A DNA stretch of 64,000 nt from the NCBI RefSeq assembly GCF_028069655.1, contig NZ_JAMCOS010000001.1, forward strand, positions 2,324,001 to 2,388,000, read 5' to 3'. Source of the stretch: Acidovorax sp. NCPPB 4044. Lineage in GTDB: Bacteria > Pseudomonadota > Gammaproteobacteria > Burkholderiales > Burkholderiaceae_C. Of this stretch, positions 1 to 8,476 are shown in pieces; the stretch's first letter is position 1, and each line of letters starts with the position of its first letter. The notes beneath the pieces were generated by a model. That model saw only the letters and a program-made list of their open reading frames with translations, had not been told where the DNA came from and made no database searches. The translations under genes were made by a program, and so were the position numbers.

Positions 1-375
1 TGGCCCGACCAGCCGGCAGGCGGCCCTGCCGCTGCCCCTGTGGATTGCCCCGCCCTTCCCGACCGACCGGTTGACCCGCGCACCGGTGCGGACCGTGGCA
101 CGGCGCGCGCAGCGGGCAGCTCGCTCATCGGCCTGCCCACCGTTGCCACCCCGGCCCTCGCCCCGCAATCCGTCGCCCCTGGCATCCGGCCCGACCGGCA
201 GCAGCGGCAGGCGATGCTTCCCGGGCGCGCAACCACCACGGGCGCCCCCGGAACGGTGCGGGTGGTGAAGCGCCGCCAGGCCGGCGCGCCCGAGCGCTTC
301 GTGATTTCCGGCCGCATGGCGGATGTGCGTGCCGAACTGGAACGCTGGGCCGCGCTGGAAGCCGTCTTGCACTGA
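1..375 (+). CDS. C-terminal part of an unrecognised protein (5' end outside or uncertain)
   Basis: The frame is open from the first base of the window to a tga at 373-375, so the true start may lie upstream; an internal GTG at 40 is the first possible start inside the window. I do not recognise the family. The first two thirds are rich in Pro, Ala and Arg and look disordered. The last 50 residues look more structured, with a basic stretch (GTVRVVKRRQ) and an acidic amphipathic helix near the end (SGRMADVRAELERWAALEA). It faces hrpA tail to tail with about 330 bp between them. It could also be a chance GC-rich frame, but the ordered C-terminal end argues for a real gene. Confidence 0.45.
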   Translation, partial: WPDQPAGGPAAAPVDCPALPDRPVDPRTGADRGTARAAGSSLIGLPTVATPALAPQSVAPGIRPDRQQRQAMLPGRATTTGAPGTVRVVKRRQAGAPERFVISGRMADVRAELERWAALEAVLH

Positions 376-704
376 TCGGTTTGCCGCCGGCCCGCGCTGA
401 CAGGGGGCCGGCAAGCGGCAAGCGGCAAGCGGCCGATAGGCGTTTTGCCGGTGCCGCGATGGCGTCCAAGAGCTTTCCGGCCGTGGCCGCGTGGCCAGAA
501 GCCGCGGCCCCTGCCGCCGGCTCCCGCCGCATGGAGTCCCGCCACGCCACTGCTGCGGAGGACGCCCGCCGTGCGCACGCCCTTCCCGCTCCAGCCTTTT
601 GCTTTTCCTCTCCTGCTTCCTCTTGCCCTCTTCCGACCTGTTCGGCTCGCTCGGCCCGTTCGGCCCGTTCGGCCCGTTCGGCCCGTTCGGCGCGCTCAGC
701 TTTT
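376..704. other. intergenic region between convergent genes, with two small tandem repeats
   Basis: No supportable gene is seen in these 329 bases. They separate the stop of the partial gene from the stop of hrpA on the other strand. The region contains a 7-bp tandem repeat (GCAAGCG, three copies, 411-431) and a 9-bp tandem repeat (CGGCCCGTT) next to the hrpA stop. A pyrimidine-rich stretch runs from about 585 to 645. Confidence 0.6.
643..696. repeat. 9-bp tandem repeat just after the hrpA stop
   Basis: Four perfect copies of CGGCCCGTT occupy 652-687, with one degenerate copy on each side (CGGCTCGCT at 643, CGGCGCGCT at 688). The array starts about 10 bp beyond the hrpA stop codon at 705-707. 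The unit length is a multiple of three, so a change in copy number would not shift a frame if the region were translated. Such an array is prone to slippage and may vary between strains. Confidence 0.85.
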
Positions 705-3700
705 TCAGCTGTTGATCTGCGCCCACAGCTTGTCCAGCCGCTTCACGCTCACGGGCTGCGGGGTGCGCAATTCCTGCGCAAAGAAGCTCACGCGCAACTC
801 CTCCAGCAGCCAGCGGAATTCCTGCATGCGCGCATCCACCTGGCCCTTGCGCTCGGCCACCAGCCGCCAGTAGCGCTGCTCCTGCGGGCGGAGTTCCGCC
901 AGCCGGCCGGTGTCGCGCACGGCATCGGCCCGGACCTTGTCCAGGCGCAGGGTGATGGCCTTCAGGTACCGGGGGAAGTGCGCCAGTTGGGACCACGGCG
1001 CGCCGGCCAGGAAACCCTTGGGCACGAGCCGCTGCAGTTGCTGCTGCGCATCCTGCGTGGCCTCGGGCGCGCCCTTGGTGTCCTTGATCTTGCGCACCGC
1101 GGTGGCGTATTCGGCCAGGATCGCGCCGGCCAGGCGGGCCACCTCGTTGGCGATCAGCGTGAGCCGGCCACGGCCCTCCTGCACGCGGCGCTGGAAGTCC
1201 GCCTCGTGGGTGGGCAACGGATCGACCAGGAAGGCGCGGTCCAGGGCGACGTCGATGATCTGCGCGCGCAGCTCCTCCTGGGTGCCCAGCGGCATGTAGG
1301 CCACGGCCATTTTCTGCAGGTCCGGGATGTTCTTTTCCAGGTACTTGAGCGCGTCCTTGATCTGCAGGGCGAAGAGCCGGCGCAGGCCCGCGCGGTGCCG
1401 CGCGGCGGCCACCTCGGGCTCGTCGAAGACCTCGATGGTGACGGCGTCCGTGCCGTCGATGAGTGCGGGGAATCCGATCAGCGTCTGGCCGCCCTTGCGG
1501 ATCTCCATGAGTTCCGGCAGCTCGCCGAAGGTCCAGGCCGTATAGCGCTGCCCTGCCGGTGAAGCGCCAGCGTGGGCCGGGCCCGGTGCCGGGGCCGCCG
1601 CCTTGCCGCCGCCCGCGCGGGAGGGAGCAGAAACTGTGGTTTCGGTTTTTGCTCCTTTTTTAGTAGCAAACTTTTCAATGTTTCCGGCGGCATGGAGGGG
1701 TTTTTCCTCCGATACCGCGGAGCCGCCCGCCAGTTTCAGCCCCGCCAGTGCCTGGAAGGCCCCGCGCGCCTTGGCGCCCCATTCGGCCTTGAGCGCGCCC
1801 AGGTTGCGGCCCTGCCCCAGCTGCCGGCCGTCCTCGTGCACCACGCGGAAGTTCATGAACAGGTGCGGGCTCAGCATGTCGAGCTTGAAGTCGGCGCGCT
1901 TCACGTCGAGCGAGGTTTCGTCGCGCACCTGCTTGAGCAGCACGTCGATCAGGCTCCCCTGCCCGAAGCGCTCGGGCGTGCCCAGCAGTTCCGCCAGCCG
2001 TGCGGCGTTGTCGGGCAGCGGCACGAAGCGGCTGCGCGGGCGCTGCGGAAGGCTCTTGAGCAGCGCCTGGATCTTGTCCTTGAGCATGCCGGGCACCAGC
2101 CACTCGCAGCGCTCGTCGCTGACCTGGTTGAGCACGAAGAGCGGCACCGTGACCGTCACGCCATCGCGCGGGTCGCCCGGCTCGTGCAGATAGGCCGCGG
2201 CGCAGTCCACGCCGCCCAGGCGCACCACACGCGGGAAGGCGTTGGTGGTGATGCCGGCCGCCTCGTGGCGCATGAGCTCCTCGCGCGTGAGCTTGAGCAG
2301 GTCGGGATTCGCCTGGCTGGCCTCGCGGTACCAGGCCTCGAACCCCGCGCCGGTGCAGAGGTCGGCAGGCACCAGCTGATCGTAGAAGGCATAGATCAGC
2401 TCGTCGTCCACCAGCACGTCCTGGCGGCGCGACTTGTGCTCGAGCTCCTCCACCTTGGCGATGAGCTTCTTGTTGGCCGCAAGGAAGGGCAGGCGCCGCT
2501 CCCAGTCCTGCGGCCATTGGTCGCCCACGAGCGCCTCGCGCAGGAAGATCTCGCGCGCCGAGCGCGGGTCCACCGTGCCGAAATTCACGCGGCGGCTGTT
2601 GTAGATGACGATGCCGTAGAGCGTGGCGCGTTCCAGGGCCGTGACCTGCGCGGCCTTGCGCTCCCAGTGCGGATCAAGCAGCTGCTTCTTCAGCAGGTGG
2701 CCGCCCATCTCCTCGATCCACTGCGGCTCGATGGCCGCGATGCCGCGGCCGAACAGCCGTGCCGTCTCCACGAGTTCGGCCGCCACGATCCAGCGCCCGG
2801 GCTTCCTGGACAGGTGCGCGCCCGGGTGCTTGTAGAACTTGATGCCGCGCGCGCCCAGGTACCAGTCTTCCTCGTCGCTCTTCACGCCGATGTTGCCCAG
2901 CAGGCCCGCAAGCATGGAGCGGTGGATCTGCTCGTAGCTGGCCGGCTGCACGTTCAGGCGCCAGCGGTGCTCGGTCACCACGGTGAGCAGTTGCGTGTGG
3001 ATGTCGCGCCACTCGCGCAGGCGCCGCACGCTGATGAAGTTCTGGCGCAGCAAGGCCTCGTACTGGCGGTTGCTGAGCTTGTGGGTGGGCGCGGGCACCG
3101 CAGCAGCAGCTGCTGCAGCGGTGGCGGCCTCGGGCGCAGCGGCCGCGCGGCTCTGGCGCTGCGCCACGGGCAGCACGGCCTGCGACGGCGCGCCCCTGCG
3201 GGCGGCATCGCGCTGCACCCGCGCGGACGGCAGGCTGGGGGCGCCGCCGCGCGCTTCGTTGATCCATTTCCAGAGCTTCAGGTAGCCGCTGAATTCGCTC
3301 TTCTCGTCGTCGAACTTGGCATGGGCCTGGTCGGCCTGCTGCTGGGCCTCGAGCGGTCGGTCGCGCACGTCCTGCACCGACAGGGCGGACGCGATCACCA
3401 GCACCTCGTCCAGCGCCTGGCGCTCGCGCGCCTCCAGGATCATGCGTCCCACGCGCGGGTCGAGCGGCAGGCGCGAGAGCTCCGCGCCCATGGGGGTGAG
3501 TTCGTTGGCCTCGTCGACCGCGCCCAGCTCGGCCAGCAACTGGTAGCCGTCGGCGATGGCGCGGCCCGAGGGCGCCTCGATGAACGGGAACTGCACCACG
3601 TCGCCCAGGTGCAGCGACTTCATGCGCAGGATCACGCCGGCCAGCGACGAGCGCAGGATTTCCGGATCGGTGAAGCGCGGGCGGCCGTTGAAGTCGGCCT

Positions 3701-4940
3701 CGTCGTAGAGGCGGATGCAGATGCCGTTGGCCACGCGGCCGCAGCGGCCCGCGCGCTGGTTGGCGGCGGCCTGGCTGACGGGCTCGATCAGCAGTTGTTC
3801 GACCTTGCTGCGGAAGCTGTAGCGCTTCACGCGCGCGGTACCGGCATCGATCACGTAGCGGATGCCCGGCACCGTGAGCGAGGTCTCGGCCACGTTGGTG
3901 GCCAGTACGATGCGGCGGCCCGTATGGCCTTCGAAGATGCGGTCCTGCTCGGCCTGCGAGAGCCGCGCGAAGAGCGGCAGCACCTCGGCGCCGCGCATCA
4001 CGGGCTGGTGCGCGAGGTGCTTGCGCAGGTGGTCGGCCGCCTCGCGGATCTCGCGCTCGCCCGGCAAGAAGACCAGGATGTCGCCGGCCGCACCTGGCCC
4101 CCACGCTCCACGCTTCGCGCCGTCGCTGCCCCCCGAGGGAGCCGCGTCCGGCTGGGGGCGGCCCGGCGCCGGACGACCGGCCCACAGCTCGTCCACGCCG
4201 TCGGCGATGGCCTCGTTCAGGCCGTAGTCGCGGCTTTCCTCGAAGGGCCGGTACCGCTGTTCCACCGGGAATGTGCGGCCGGACACATAGATGACCGGGG
4301 CAGGCCCCTTCGCCGATTCGAAGTGCTTCGCGAAGCGTTCGGCATCGATGGTGGCCGAGGTGACGACCACCTTGAGGTCGGGCCGGCGCGGCAGGATCTG
4401 GCGGATGTAGCCCAGCAGGAAGTCGATGTTCAGGCTGCGCTCGTGGGCCTCGTCCAGAATGATCGTGTCGTAGGCCTTCAGCAGCGGGTCGGTCTGCGTC
4501 TCGGCCAGCAGGATGCCGTCCGTCATGAGCTTGACCGAGGCATCGCGCGAGAGCCGGTCCTGGAAACGCACCTTGAAGCCGACCACGTCGCCCAGCGGCG
4601 TGTGCAGCTCTTCGGCGATGCGCTTGGCGACGCTGCTCGCCGCGATGCGCCGCGGCTGCGTGTGGCCGATGAGCTGCCCCTTCTGCCCGGGCGCGGCGTT
4701 GCACTTGCCGCGGCCGAGGGCCAGCGCGACCTTCGGCAGCTGCGTGGTCTTGCCCGAGCCGGTCTCGCCGCAGACGATGATGACCTGGTGGGCCTGCATC
4801 GCGGCCATGATCTCCTCGCGCCGGGCCGATACCGGCAGGCCCGGCGGGAATTCGATGCGCAGCGGTGCGGGCGGGGCCGCCGGTCGGGCCGTTGCGGAGG
4901 GGGCGGGAGCGGGGGAATGCGGGGGCGCGGAACCATTCAT
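705..4940 (-). CDS. hrpA: ATP-dependent RNA helicase HrpA (DEAH box)
   Basis: DEAH-box RNA helicase of the HrpA family, about 1411 residues (family usually about 1300), acting in the cytoplasm on RNA. Visible motifs are Walker A (GETGSGKTT, residues 58-66), DEAH (163-166), TSAT (194-197) and the RecA2 motif LFPG-like segment (DILVFLPGE near 287), followed by HA2/OB and the long HrpA C-terminal region. I chose the ATG at 4938-4940; a second in-frame ATG lies four codons upstream (4950-4952) and neither has a strong Shine-Dalgarno. Two low-complexity inserts interrupt the fold: residues about 255-286, just before DILVFLPGE, and a segment (PLHAAGNIEKFATKKGAK) encoded by a dispersed DNA repeat at 1647-1698. 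An Ala-rich linker (about 3100-3240) is a third spacer. The frame is intact throughout, so the gene is probably functional. Confidence 0.93.
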   Translation of the reverse strand: MNGSAPPHSPAPAPSATARPAAPPAPLRIEFPPGLPVSARREEIMAAMQAHQVIIVCGETGSGKTTQLPKVALALGRGKCNAAPGQKGQLIGHTQPRRIAASSVAKRIAEELHTPLGDVVGFKVRFQDRLSRDASVKLMTDGILLAETQTDPLLKAYDTIILDEAHERSLNIDFLLGYIRQILPRRPDLKVVVTSATIDAERFAKHFESAKGPAPVIYVSGRTFPVEQRYRPFEESRDYGLNEAIADGVDELWAGRPAPGRPQPDAAPSGGSDGAKRGAWGPGAAGDILVFLPGEREIREAADHLRKHLAHQPVMRGAEVLPLFARLSQAEQDRIFEGHTGRRIVLATNVAETSLTVPGIRYVIDAGTARVKRYSFRSKVEQLLIEPVSQAAANQRAGRCGRVANGICIRLYDEADFNGRPRFTDPEILRSSLAGVILRMKSLHLGDVVQFPFIEAPSGRAIADGYQLLAELGAVDEANELTPMGAELSRLPLDPRVGRMILEARERQALDEVLVIASALSVQDVRDRPLEAQQQADQAHAKFDDEKSEFSGYLKLWKWINEARGGAPSLPSARVQRDAARRGAPSQAVLPVAQRQSRAAAAPEAATAAAAAAAVPAPTHKLSNRQYEALLRQNFISVRRLREWRDIHTQLLTVVTEHRWRLNVQPASYEQIHRSMLAGLLGNIGVKSDEEDWYLGARGIKFYKHPGAHLSRKPGRWIVAAELVETARLFGRGIAAIEPQWIEEMGGHLLKKQLLDPHWERKAAQVTALERATLYGIVIYNSRRVNFGTVDPRSAREIFLREALVGDQWPQDWERRLPFLAANKKLIAKVEELEHKSRRQDVLVDDELIYAFYDQLVPADLCTGAGFEAWYREASQANPDLLKLTREELMRHEAAGITTNAFPRVVRLGGVDCAAAYLHEPGDPRDGVTVTVPLFVLNQVSDERCEWLVPGMLKDKIQALLKSLPQRPRSRFVPLPDNAARLAELLGTPERFGQGSLIDVLLKQVRDETSLDVKRADFKLDMLSPHLFMNFRVVHEDGRQLGQGRNLGALKAEWGAKARGAFQALAGLKLAGGSAVSEEKPLHAAGNIEKFATKKGAKTETTVSAPSRAGGGKAAAPAPGPAHAGASPAGQRYTAWTFGELPELMEIRKGGQTLIGFPALIDGTDAVTIEVFDEPEVAAARHRAGLRRLFALQIKDALKYLEKNIPDLQKMAVAYMPLGTQEELRAQIIDVALDRAFLVDPLPTHEADFQRRVQEGRGRLTLIANEVARLAGAILAEYATAVRKIKDTKGAPEATQDAQQQLQRLVPKGFLAGAPWSQLAHFPRYLKAITLRLDKVRADAVRDTGRLAELRPQEQRYWRLVAERKGQVDARMQEFRWLLEELRVSFFAQELRTPQPVSVKRLDKLWAQINS
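1647..1698 (+). repeat. dispersed palindromic repeat, copy 1, inside hrpA
   Basis: An AT-rich imperfect palindrome (TTTGCTCC ... GTAGCAAAC) is followed by TTTTCAATG, then CCGGCGGCATGGAGG. This matches the copies at 16906, 35792, 53903 and 56882 in order and spacing. It lies in the hrpA coding frame and is translated on the minus strand as a linker. Confidence 0.85.
4083..4178 (-). repeat. GC-rich in-frame insert in the second RecA domain of HrpA
   Basis: This part of hrpA encodes about 32 residues of Pro/Gly/Ala/Arg-rich sequence between two conserved helicase blocks (ending ELWAG and starting DILVF). Other HrpA proteins join these blocks directly, as far as I recall. The DNA contains CTGCCCCCCGAGGG, which I associate with a GC-rich dispersed repeat of Comamonadaceae genomes. 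Copy number elsewhere could not be checked. Confidence 0.4.
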
Positions 4941-5053
4941 AGAGGGCTGCATTATCCGAACGATCCGTTGGCACCGTACAACGCAGGCTTTCGCGCCGCC
5001 TTGCGCCGCGCCGGCAGTCCCGACAGAATCCGCGCCTTCGCCCCGTACGGAGC

Positions 5054-5128
5054 GTGCAGTGCCCCTCCAGGCACCGCGAAACCGTACCGACCGCCGCAGC
5101 AACGAACGACCTTGCCGCGGCACTGCAC
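5054..5128 (+). promoter_or_regulatory. long inverted repeat in the leader of the 10-codon ORF
   Basis: GTGCAGTGCC (5054-5063) and GGCACTGCAC (5119-5128) are perfect 10-bp complements. The right arm ends where the AGGAG ribosome binding site of the 10-codon ORF begins. Competing shorter pairings exist: GTGCC 5059-5063 with GGCAC 5070-5074, and GTACGG 5045-5050 with CCGTAC 5082-5087. If transcribed, this RNA could fold in more than one way near the ribosome binding site. Confidence 0.45.
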
Positions 5129-5141
5129 AGGAGCTTTTTCC

Positions 5142-5174
5142 ATGACCCTTTCCCTGGTCCATTCCATCGACTGA
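5142..5174 (+). CDS. 10-codon ORF: leader peptide or ComM N-terminal remnant
   Basis: ATG at 5142 follows a good AGGAG (5129-5134) at normal spacing and encodes MTLSLVHSID before tga. The first eight residues closely resemble the conserved start of ComM/YifB Mg-chelatase-like proteins (typically M-S-L-S-L-V-x-S-R-A), but nothing of that protein follows. It may be the remnant of a deleted comM or a true leader peptide; the inverted repeat before it and the terminator-like hairpin after it favour a regulatory leader. No evidence of translation beyond the start signals. Confidence 0.35.
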   Translation: MTLSLVHSID

Positions 5175-5266
5175 ATACGGTTCTCCGCCCCGGCTGGACC
5201 GTGTGTCGTTTCCACACTGTCCGGCCCGAGGCCCGCGCTGTCCTTCTCCCAGAGAGCGGCAGGCAC

Positions 5267-5300
5267 GCAAAGCCCCGGTCCGCCCAGCCGGGGCTTTTGC
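5267..5300 (+). terminator. terminator-like hairpin upstream of the small basic protein gene
   Basis: GCAAAGCCCCGG (5267-5278) pairs with CCGGGGCTTTTGC (5288-5300) around a 9-base loop. The T-run is part of the stem, followed by ATTTG. It sits 19 bp before the next start codon, so it could end a leader transcript or act as an attenuator. Confidence 0.6.
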
Positions 5301-5318
5301 ATTTGAGGAACCGCACGC

Positions 5319-5561
5319 ATGAGTGCACAGAAACGTTCCCGCGCCTTCGCCGAAGGCCGGGTCAAGGCCCTGCGCCGCATGAAGCAGCCGATCGCGCTGC
5401 GCATCGAGGCCAGCGCGCCGCCCCGCAATCCCGTGGCACGCGCCCTCGCGGCTCGCAGCCTCGGAGGCGGCGGCGGCCGGCACATCCGCAGCCAGGGCGC
5501 CCAGCGCCGCGCCGAGCGCGTCGCGCTGCAGCGCGTGTTGCGCAGCGGCTGGGACGGCTAG
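5319..5561 (+). CDS. small basic protein, unknown function
   Basis: 80 residues, with ATG at 5319 preceded by GAGGA (5305-5309). The protein is strongly basic (many Arg) with a glycine run (SLGGGGGRHIRS). Its C-terminal half has the pattern RNPVARAL ... GGRH ... RR ... VAL, which I remember in other short Burkholderiales proteins of unknown role. Charge and size fit binding to RNA or the ribosome, but there is no direct evidence. A terminator-like hairpin ends only 19 bp before the start, so expression may depend on read-through or on a promoter within the hairpin region. It is separate from the flavoprotein gene that starts 150 bp downstream. Confidence 0.6.
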   Translation: MSAQKRSRAFAEGRVKALRRMKQPIALRIEASAPPRNPVARALAARSLGGGGGRHIRSQGAQRRAERVALQRVLRSGWDG

Positions 5562-5710
5562 ACGCAACCCACCCCGGCCGGACGGGCGGATCCGGCCGCG
5601 CCGCCTCCACCTTTCGTGGAAGAATGGCGCGGCCGGGCCGCACGTCCGGCTTTTTTCTTGCGTCGTTGCATCCCCCATCCCACCACCGCTCCCGCTTGCA
5701 CGGCAGACCG

Positions 5711-7027
5711 ATGTCCTCCACTCCAGGCTCCAGCGCAGAACGCCGCCGGCACGTCGTCGTGATCGGCGCGGGCATCGTGGGCACGGCCTGCGCGATCGAG
5801 CTGCTGCGCTCCGGCCGCGCTGTCACGTTGCTCAACCCGCATGCCGCGGGCGGCCCGGAGGCCACCAGCTACGGCAACGCTGGATGGCTGTCTTCGCATT
5901 CCATCCTGCCGCCCTCGGGGCCCGGCATGTGGCGCCAGGTGCCCGGCTATCTCATGGACCCCGCCGGCCCGCTCACGGTGCGCTGGGGCTACCTGCCCCG
6001 CGCGCTGCCCTGGCTGTGGCGTTTCCTGCGTTCGGGGCGGACGCCCGCGCACGTGGCCCGCACGGCGCATGCGCTGCGCCAGCTGCTGCGCGATGCGCCC
6101 GCGCTGCACGCCCGGCTGGCCGCAGAAGCAGGCGTCGCGCACCTGATCGCCCGGCGCGGCCTGCTGCACGTCTATCCCTCGCGCGCGGATTTCGCGGCGG
6201 ACGCGCTCGGCTGGCGGCTGCGCGGCGAGGAAGGCATCCGCTTCGACACGATCGAGGGCGCCGAACTCCGGGCGCAGGAGCCCGATCTGCGGCCGTCCTA
6301 CGGTTTCGGCGTGCGCGTGGACGAGGCCGGCCACTGTGCGAACCCTGGCGCCTACCTGGCGGCCCTGGCCGCCCATGCGCAGTCGCAGGGCGCGCGCTGG
6401 ATCACCGGCCGCGCGACCGGGCTGCGCATCGGGTCCGGCCGCCTGCTGGCCGTGCAGACCGACCAGGGCGAGCTGCCCTGCCAGGCCGCCGTCATCGCGG
6501 CGGGCGCCTATTCGCGGCCCCTGGCCCGGGCGGCCGGCGACCGCGTATGGCTCGATACGGAACGCGGCTACCACGCGATGCTGGATGTGCGCGCCGGCAC
6601 GGCCGAGCCCGCCCCGCCCGGGCCCCGCACGTCCACGATGGTGATGGACCGCAAGCTCATCGTGCACCAGATGGCGCACGGCCTGCGCGTGGCGGGCCAG
6701 GTAGAGATCGCCGGCCTGCACGCCGCGCCGGACTGGCGCCGCGCACGCATCCTGCTCGGACACCTGTTCGATCTCTACCCTTCGCTGCCCCGCGGCGCGC
6801 TGGAACCGGGCGCCGCCTTCTGGATGGGCCGCCGGCCGAGCACCAGCGACGGCCTGCCCTGCATCGGCCCCGCGAGCGGCTGTGCCGACGTCATCCACGC
6901 GTACGGCCACGGCCACGTCGGCCTGGGCGCGTCGGCCCGCACGGCCACGCTGGTGGCGCAATCGGTGGATGGCCGGCCGCCCGGCATCGACCTCGCCCCC
7001 TTCAGCCCGGCCCGCTGGCGACGATAA
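5711..7027 (+). CDS. FAD-dependent amine/D-amino acid oxidoreductase (DadA-like)
   Basis: 438 residues of the DAO (glycine oxidase/D-amino acid dehydrogenase) family. The N-terminal Rossmann motif VVVIGAGIVGTACAIELLRSG (about residues 15-35) binds FAD, followed by a family-typical GNAGWL segment near residue 57. The C-terminal G-R-R-P-S-T-S-D-G-L-P-C-I-G block and the GHGHVGLG motif contact the flavin. Such proteins oxidise D-amino acids or related amines and pass electrons to quinones or oxygen. The exact substrate cannot be read from sequence, so no symbol is given. The ATG at 5711 has a weak ribosome binding site. It precedes argA by 89 bp on the same strand. Confidence 0.85.
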   Translation: MSSTPGSSAERRRHVVVIGAGIVGTACAIELLRSGRAVTLLNPHAAGGPEATSYGNAGWLSSHSILPPSGPGMWRQVPGYLMDPAGPLTVRWGYLPRALPWLWRFLRSGRTPAHVARTAHALRQLLRDAPALHARLAAEAGVAHLIARRGLLHVYPSRADFAADALGWRLRGEEGIRFDTIEGAELRAQEPDLRPSYGFGVRVDEAGHCANPGAYLAALAAHAQSQGARWITGRATGLRIGSGRLLAVQTDQGELPCQAAVIAAGAYSRPLARAAGDRVWLDTERGYHAMLDVRAGTAEPAPPGPRTSTMVMDRKLIVHQMAHGLRVAGQVEIAGLHAAPDWRRARILLGHLFDLYPSLPRGALEPGAAFWMGRRPSTSDGLPCIGPASGCADVIHAYGHGHVGLGASARTATLVAQSVDGRPPGIDLAPFSPARWRR

Positions 7028-7116
7028 TCCGGCCCGCACCAAAACGCCGCTCCACCGCGCCGGAGCCTCGGCCATTCCCGGGCATTCCCGGCCCCGCTTC
7101 CTTCACCACTCCCGCC

Positions 7117-8463
7117 ATGTCCGCTGTCTTCAATTTCACCTTCGTGCCCTGGTTCCGGTCGGTGGCGCCGTACATCCACAAGTTCCGCCACCAGACCTTC
7201 GTGGTCGGCCTCACCGGCGAAGCCATCGCGGCGGGCAAGCTGCAGGCCATTGCGCAGGATCTGGCGATGATCCAGGCCATGGGCGTGAAGATCGTGCTGG
7301 TGCACGGGTTTCGCCCGCAAGTGAATGAGCAGCTGGCGGCCAAGGGCCATGCGGCGAAGTATTCGCACGGCATCCGCATCACCGACTCCGTGGCGCTCGA
7401 CTGCGCGCAGGAGGCTGCCGGGCAGCTGCGCTACGAGATCGAAGCCGCCTTCAGCCAGGGCCTGCCCAATACGCCGATGGCGGGCTCCACGGTGCGCGTG
7501 ATCTCGGGCAACTTCCTCACCGCGCGGCCCGTGGGCATCGTCGACGGGGTGGATTTCAAGCACTCGGGACTGGTGCGCAAGGTGGACGTGGCGGGCATCC
7601 GCCGCTCGCTCGACATGGACGCGCTGGTGCTGCTCTCGCCCTTCGGGTTCTCGCCGACCGGCGAGGCCTTCAACCTGTCGATGGAAGAGGTGGCCACCTC
7701 GGTGGCGATCGCGCTCAAGGCCGACAAGCTCGTCTTCGTCTGCGAAGTGCCCGGCATCCGCATCGACCCCGAGCAACCCGAGAGCGAAGACAACCCCATC
7801 GACACCGAACTCCCGCTCGCTCAGGCCCGGCAGATGCTAGCGCGCGTGCCGCCGAGCCAGAAGCCCACGGACACGGCCTTCTACCTGCAGCACTGCGTGA
7901 AGGCCTGCCAGAACGGCGTGGAACGCAGCCACATCATCCCGTTCGCCGTGGACGGAGCGCTGCTGCTGGAGATCTACGTGCACGACGGCATCGGCACGAT
8001 GGTCGTGGACGAGAAGCTCGAAGAGCTGCGCGAAGCCACCCCCGACGACGTGGGCGGCATCCTGCAGCTCATCGAGCCGTTCGAGAAGGACGGCACCCTG
8101 GTCAAGCGCGACCGCACCGAGATCGAACGCGACATCTCCAACTACACCATCATCGAGCACGATGGCGTGATCTTCGGCTGCGCGGCGCTCTACCCGTACC
8201 CAGAAGCCAGCACCGGAGAAATGGCGGCCGTGACGGTATCCCCGCACAGCCAGGGAACGGGTGACGGCGAGAAGCTGCTCAAGCGCATCGAGCAGCGCGC
8301 CCGCGGCATGGGCCTCAAGAGCCTCTTCGTGCTCACCACGCGCACCATGCATTGGTTCATCAAGCGCGGCTTCCAGCCTGTGGACCCGGAGTGGCTGCCC
8401 GAGGCCCGCAAGAAGAAATACAACTGGGACCGGCGCAGCCAGGTGCTCGTGAAGAACCTCTGA
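7117..8463 (+). CDS. argA: amino-acid N-acetyltransferase (N-acetylglutamate synthase)
   Basis: 448 residues, close to the usual ArgA length of about 440. It makes N-acetylglutamate from glutamate and acetyl-CoA, the first step of arginine synthesis. The N-terminal part is an amino-acid-kinase fold (VLVHGFRPQVNEQLA near residue 68, where kinases have the glycine-rich loop), which in this family binds the arginine inhibitor. The C-terminal GNAT domain (about residues 300-448) includes AAVTVSPHSQGTGDGEKLL, the acetyl-CoA loop, and the conserved end KRGFQPVDPEWLP. It converges with the beta-lactamase gene, whose stop is only 13 bp away; a short hairpin (TGAGCC/GGCTCA, 8461-8480) spans both stops. 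Confidence 0.95.
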   Translation: MSAVFNFTFVPWFRSVAPYIHKFRHQTFVVGLTGEAIAAGKLQAIAQDLAMIQAMGVKIVLVHGFRPQVNEQLAAKGHAAKYSHGIRITDSVALDCAQEAAGQLRYEIEAAFSQGLPNTPMAGSTVRVISGNFLTARPVGIVDGVDFKHSGLVRKVDVAGIRRSLDMDALVLLSPFGFSPTGEAFNLSMEEVATSVAIALKADKLVFVCEVPGIRIDPEQPESEDNPIDTELPLAQARQMLARVPPSQKPTDTAFYLQHCVKACQNGVERSHIIPFAVDGALLLEIYVHDGIGTMVVDEKLEELREATPDDVGGILQLIEPFEKDGTLVKRDRTEIERDISNYTIIEHDGVIFGCAALYPYPEASTGEMAAVTVSPHSQGTGDGEKLLKRIEQRARGMGLKSLFVLTTRTMHWFIKRGFQPVDPEWLPEARKKKYNWDRRSQVLVKNL

Positions 8464-8476
8464 GCCCGCCGAAGGC

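Noticed and set aside
1572..5174. Long open frame (about 1200 codons) on the plus strand opposite hrpA
   Set aside because: It mirrors hrpA codons. GC-rich third positions keep the opposite strand open; the product has no recognisable domain and hrpA is a clear family member.
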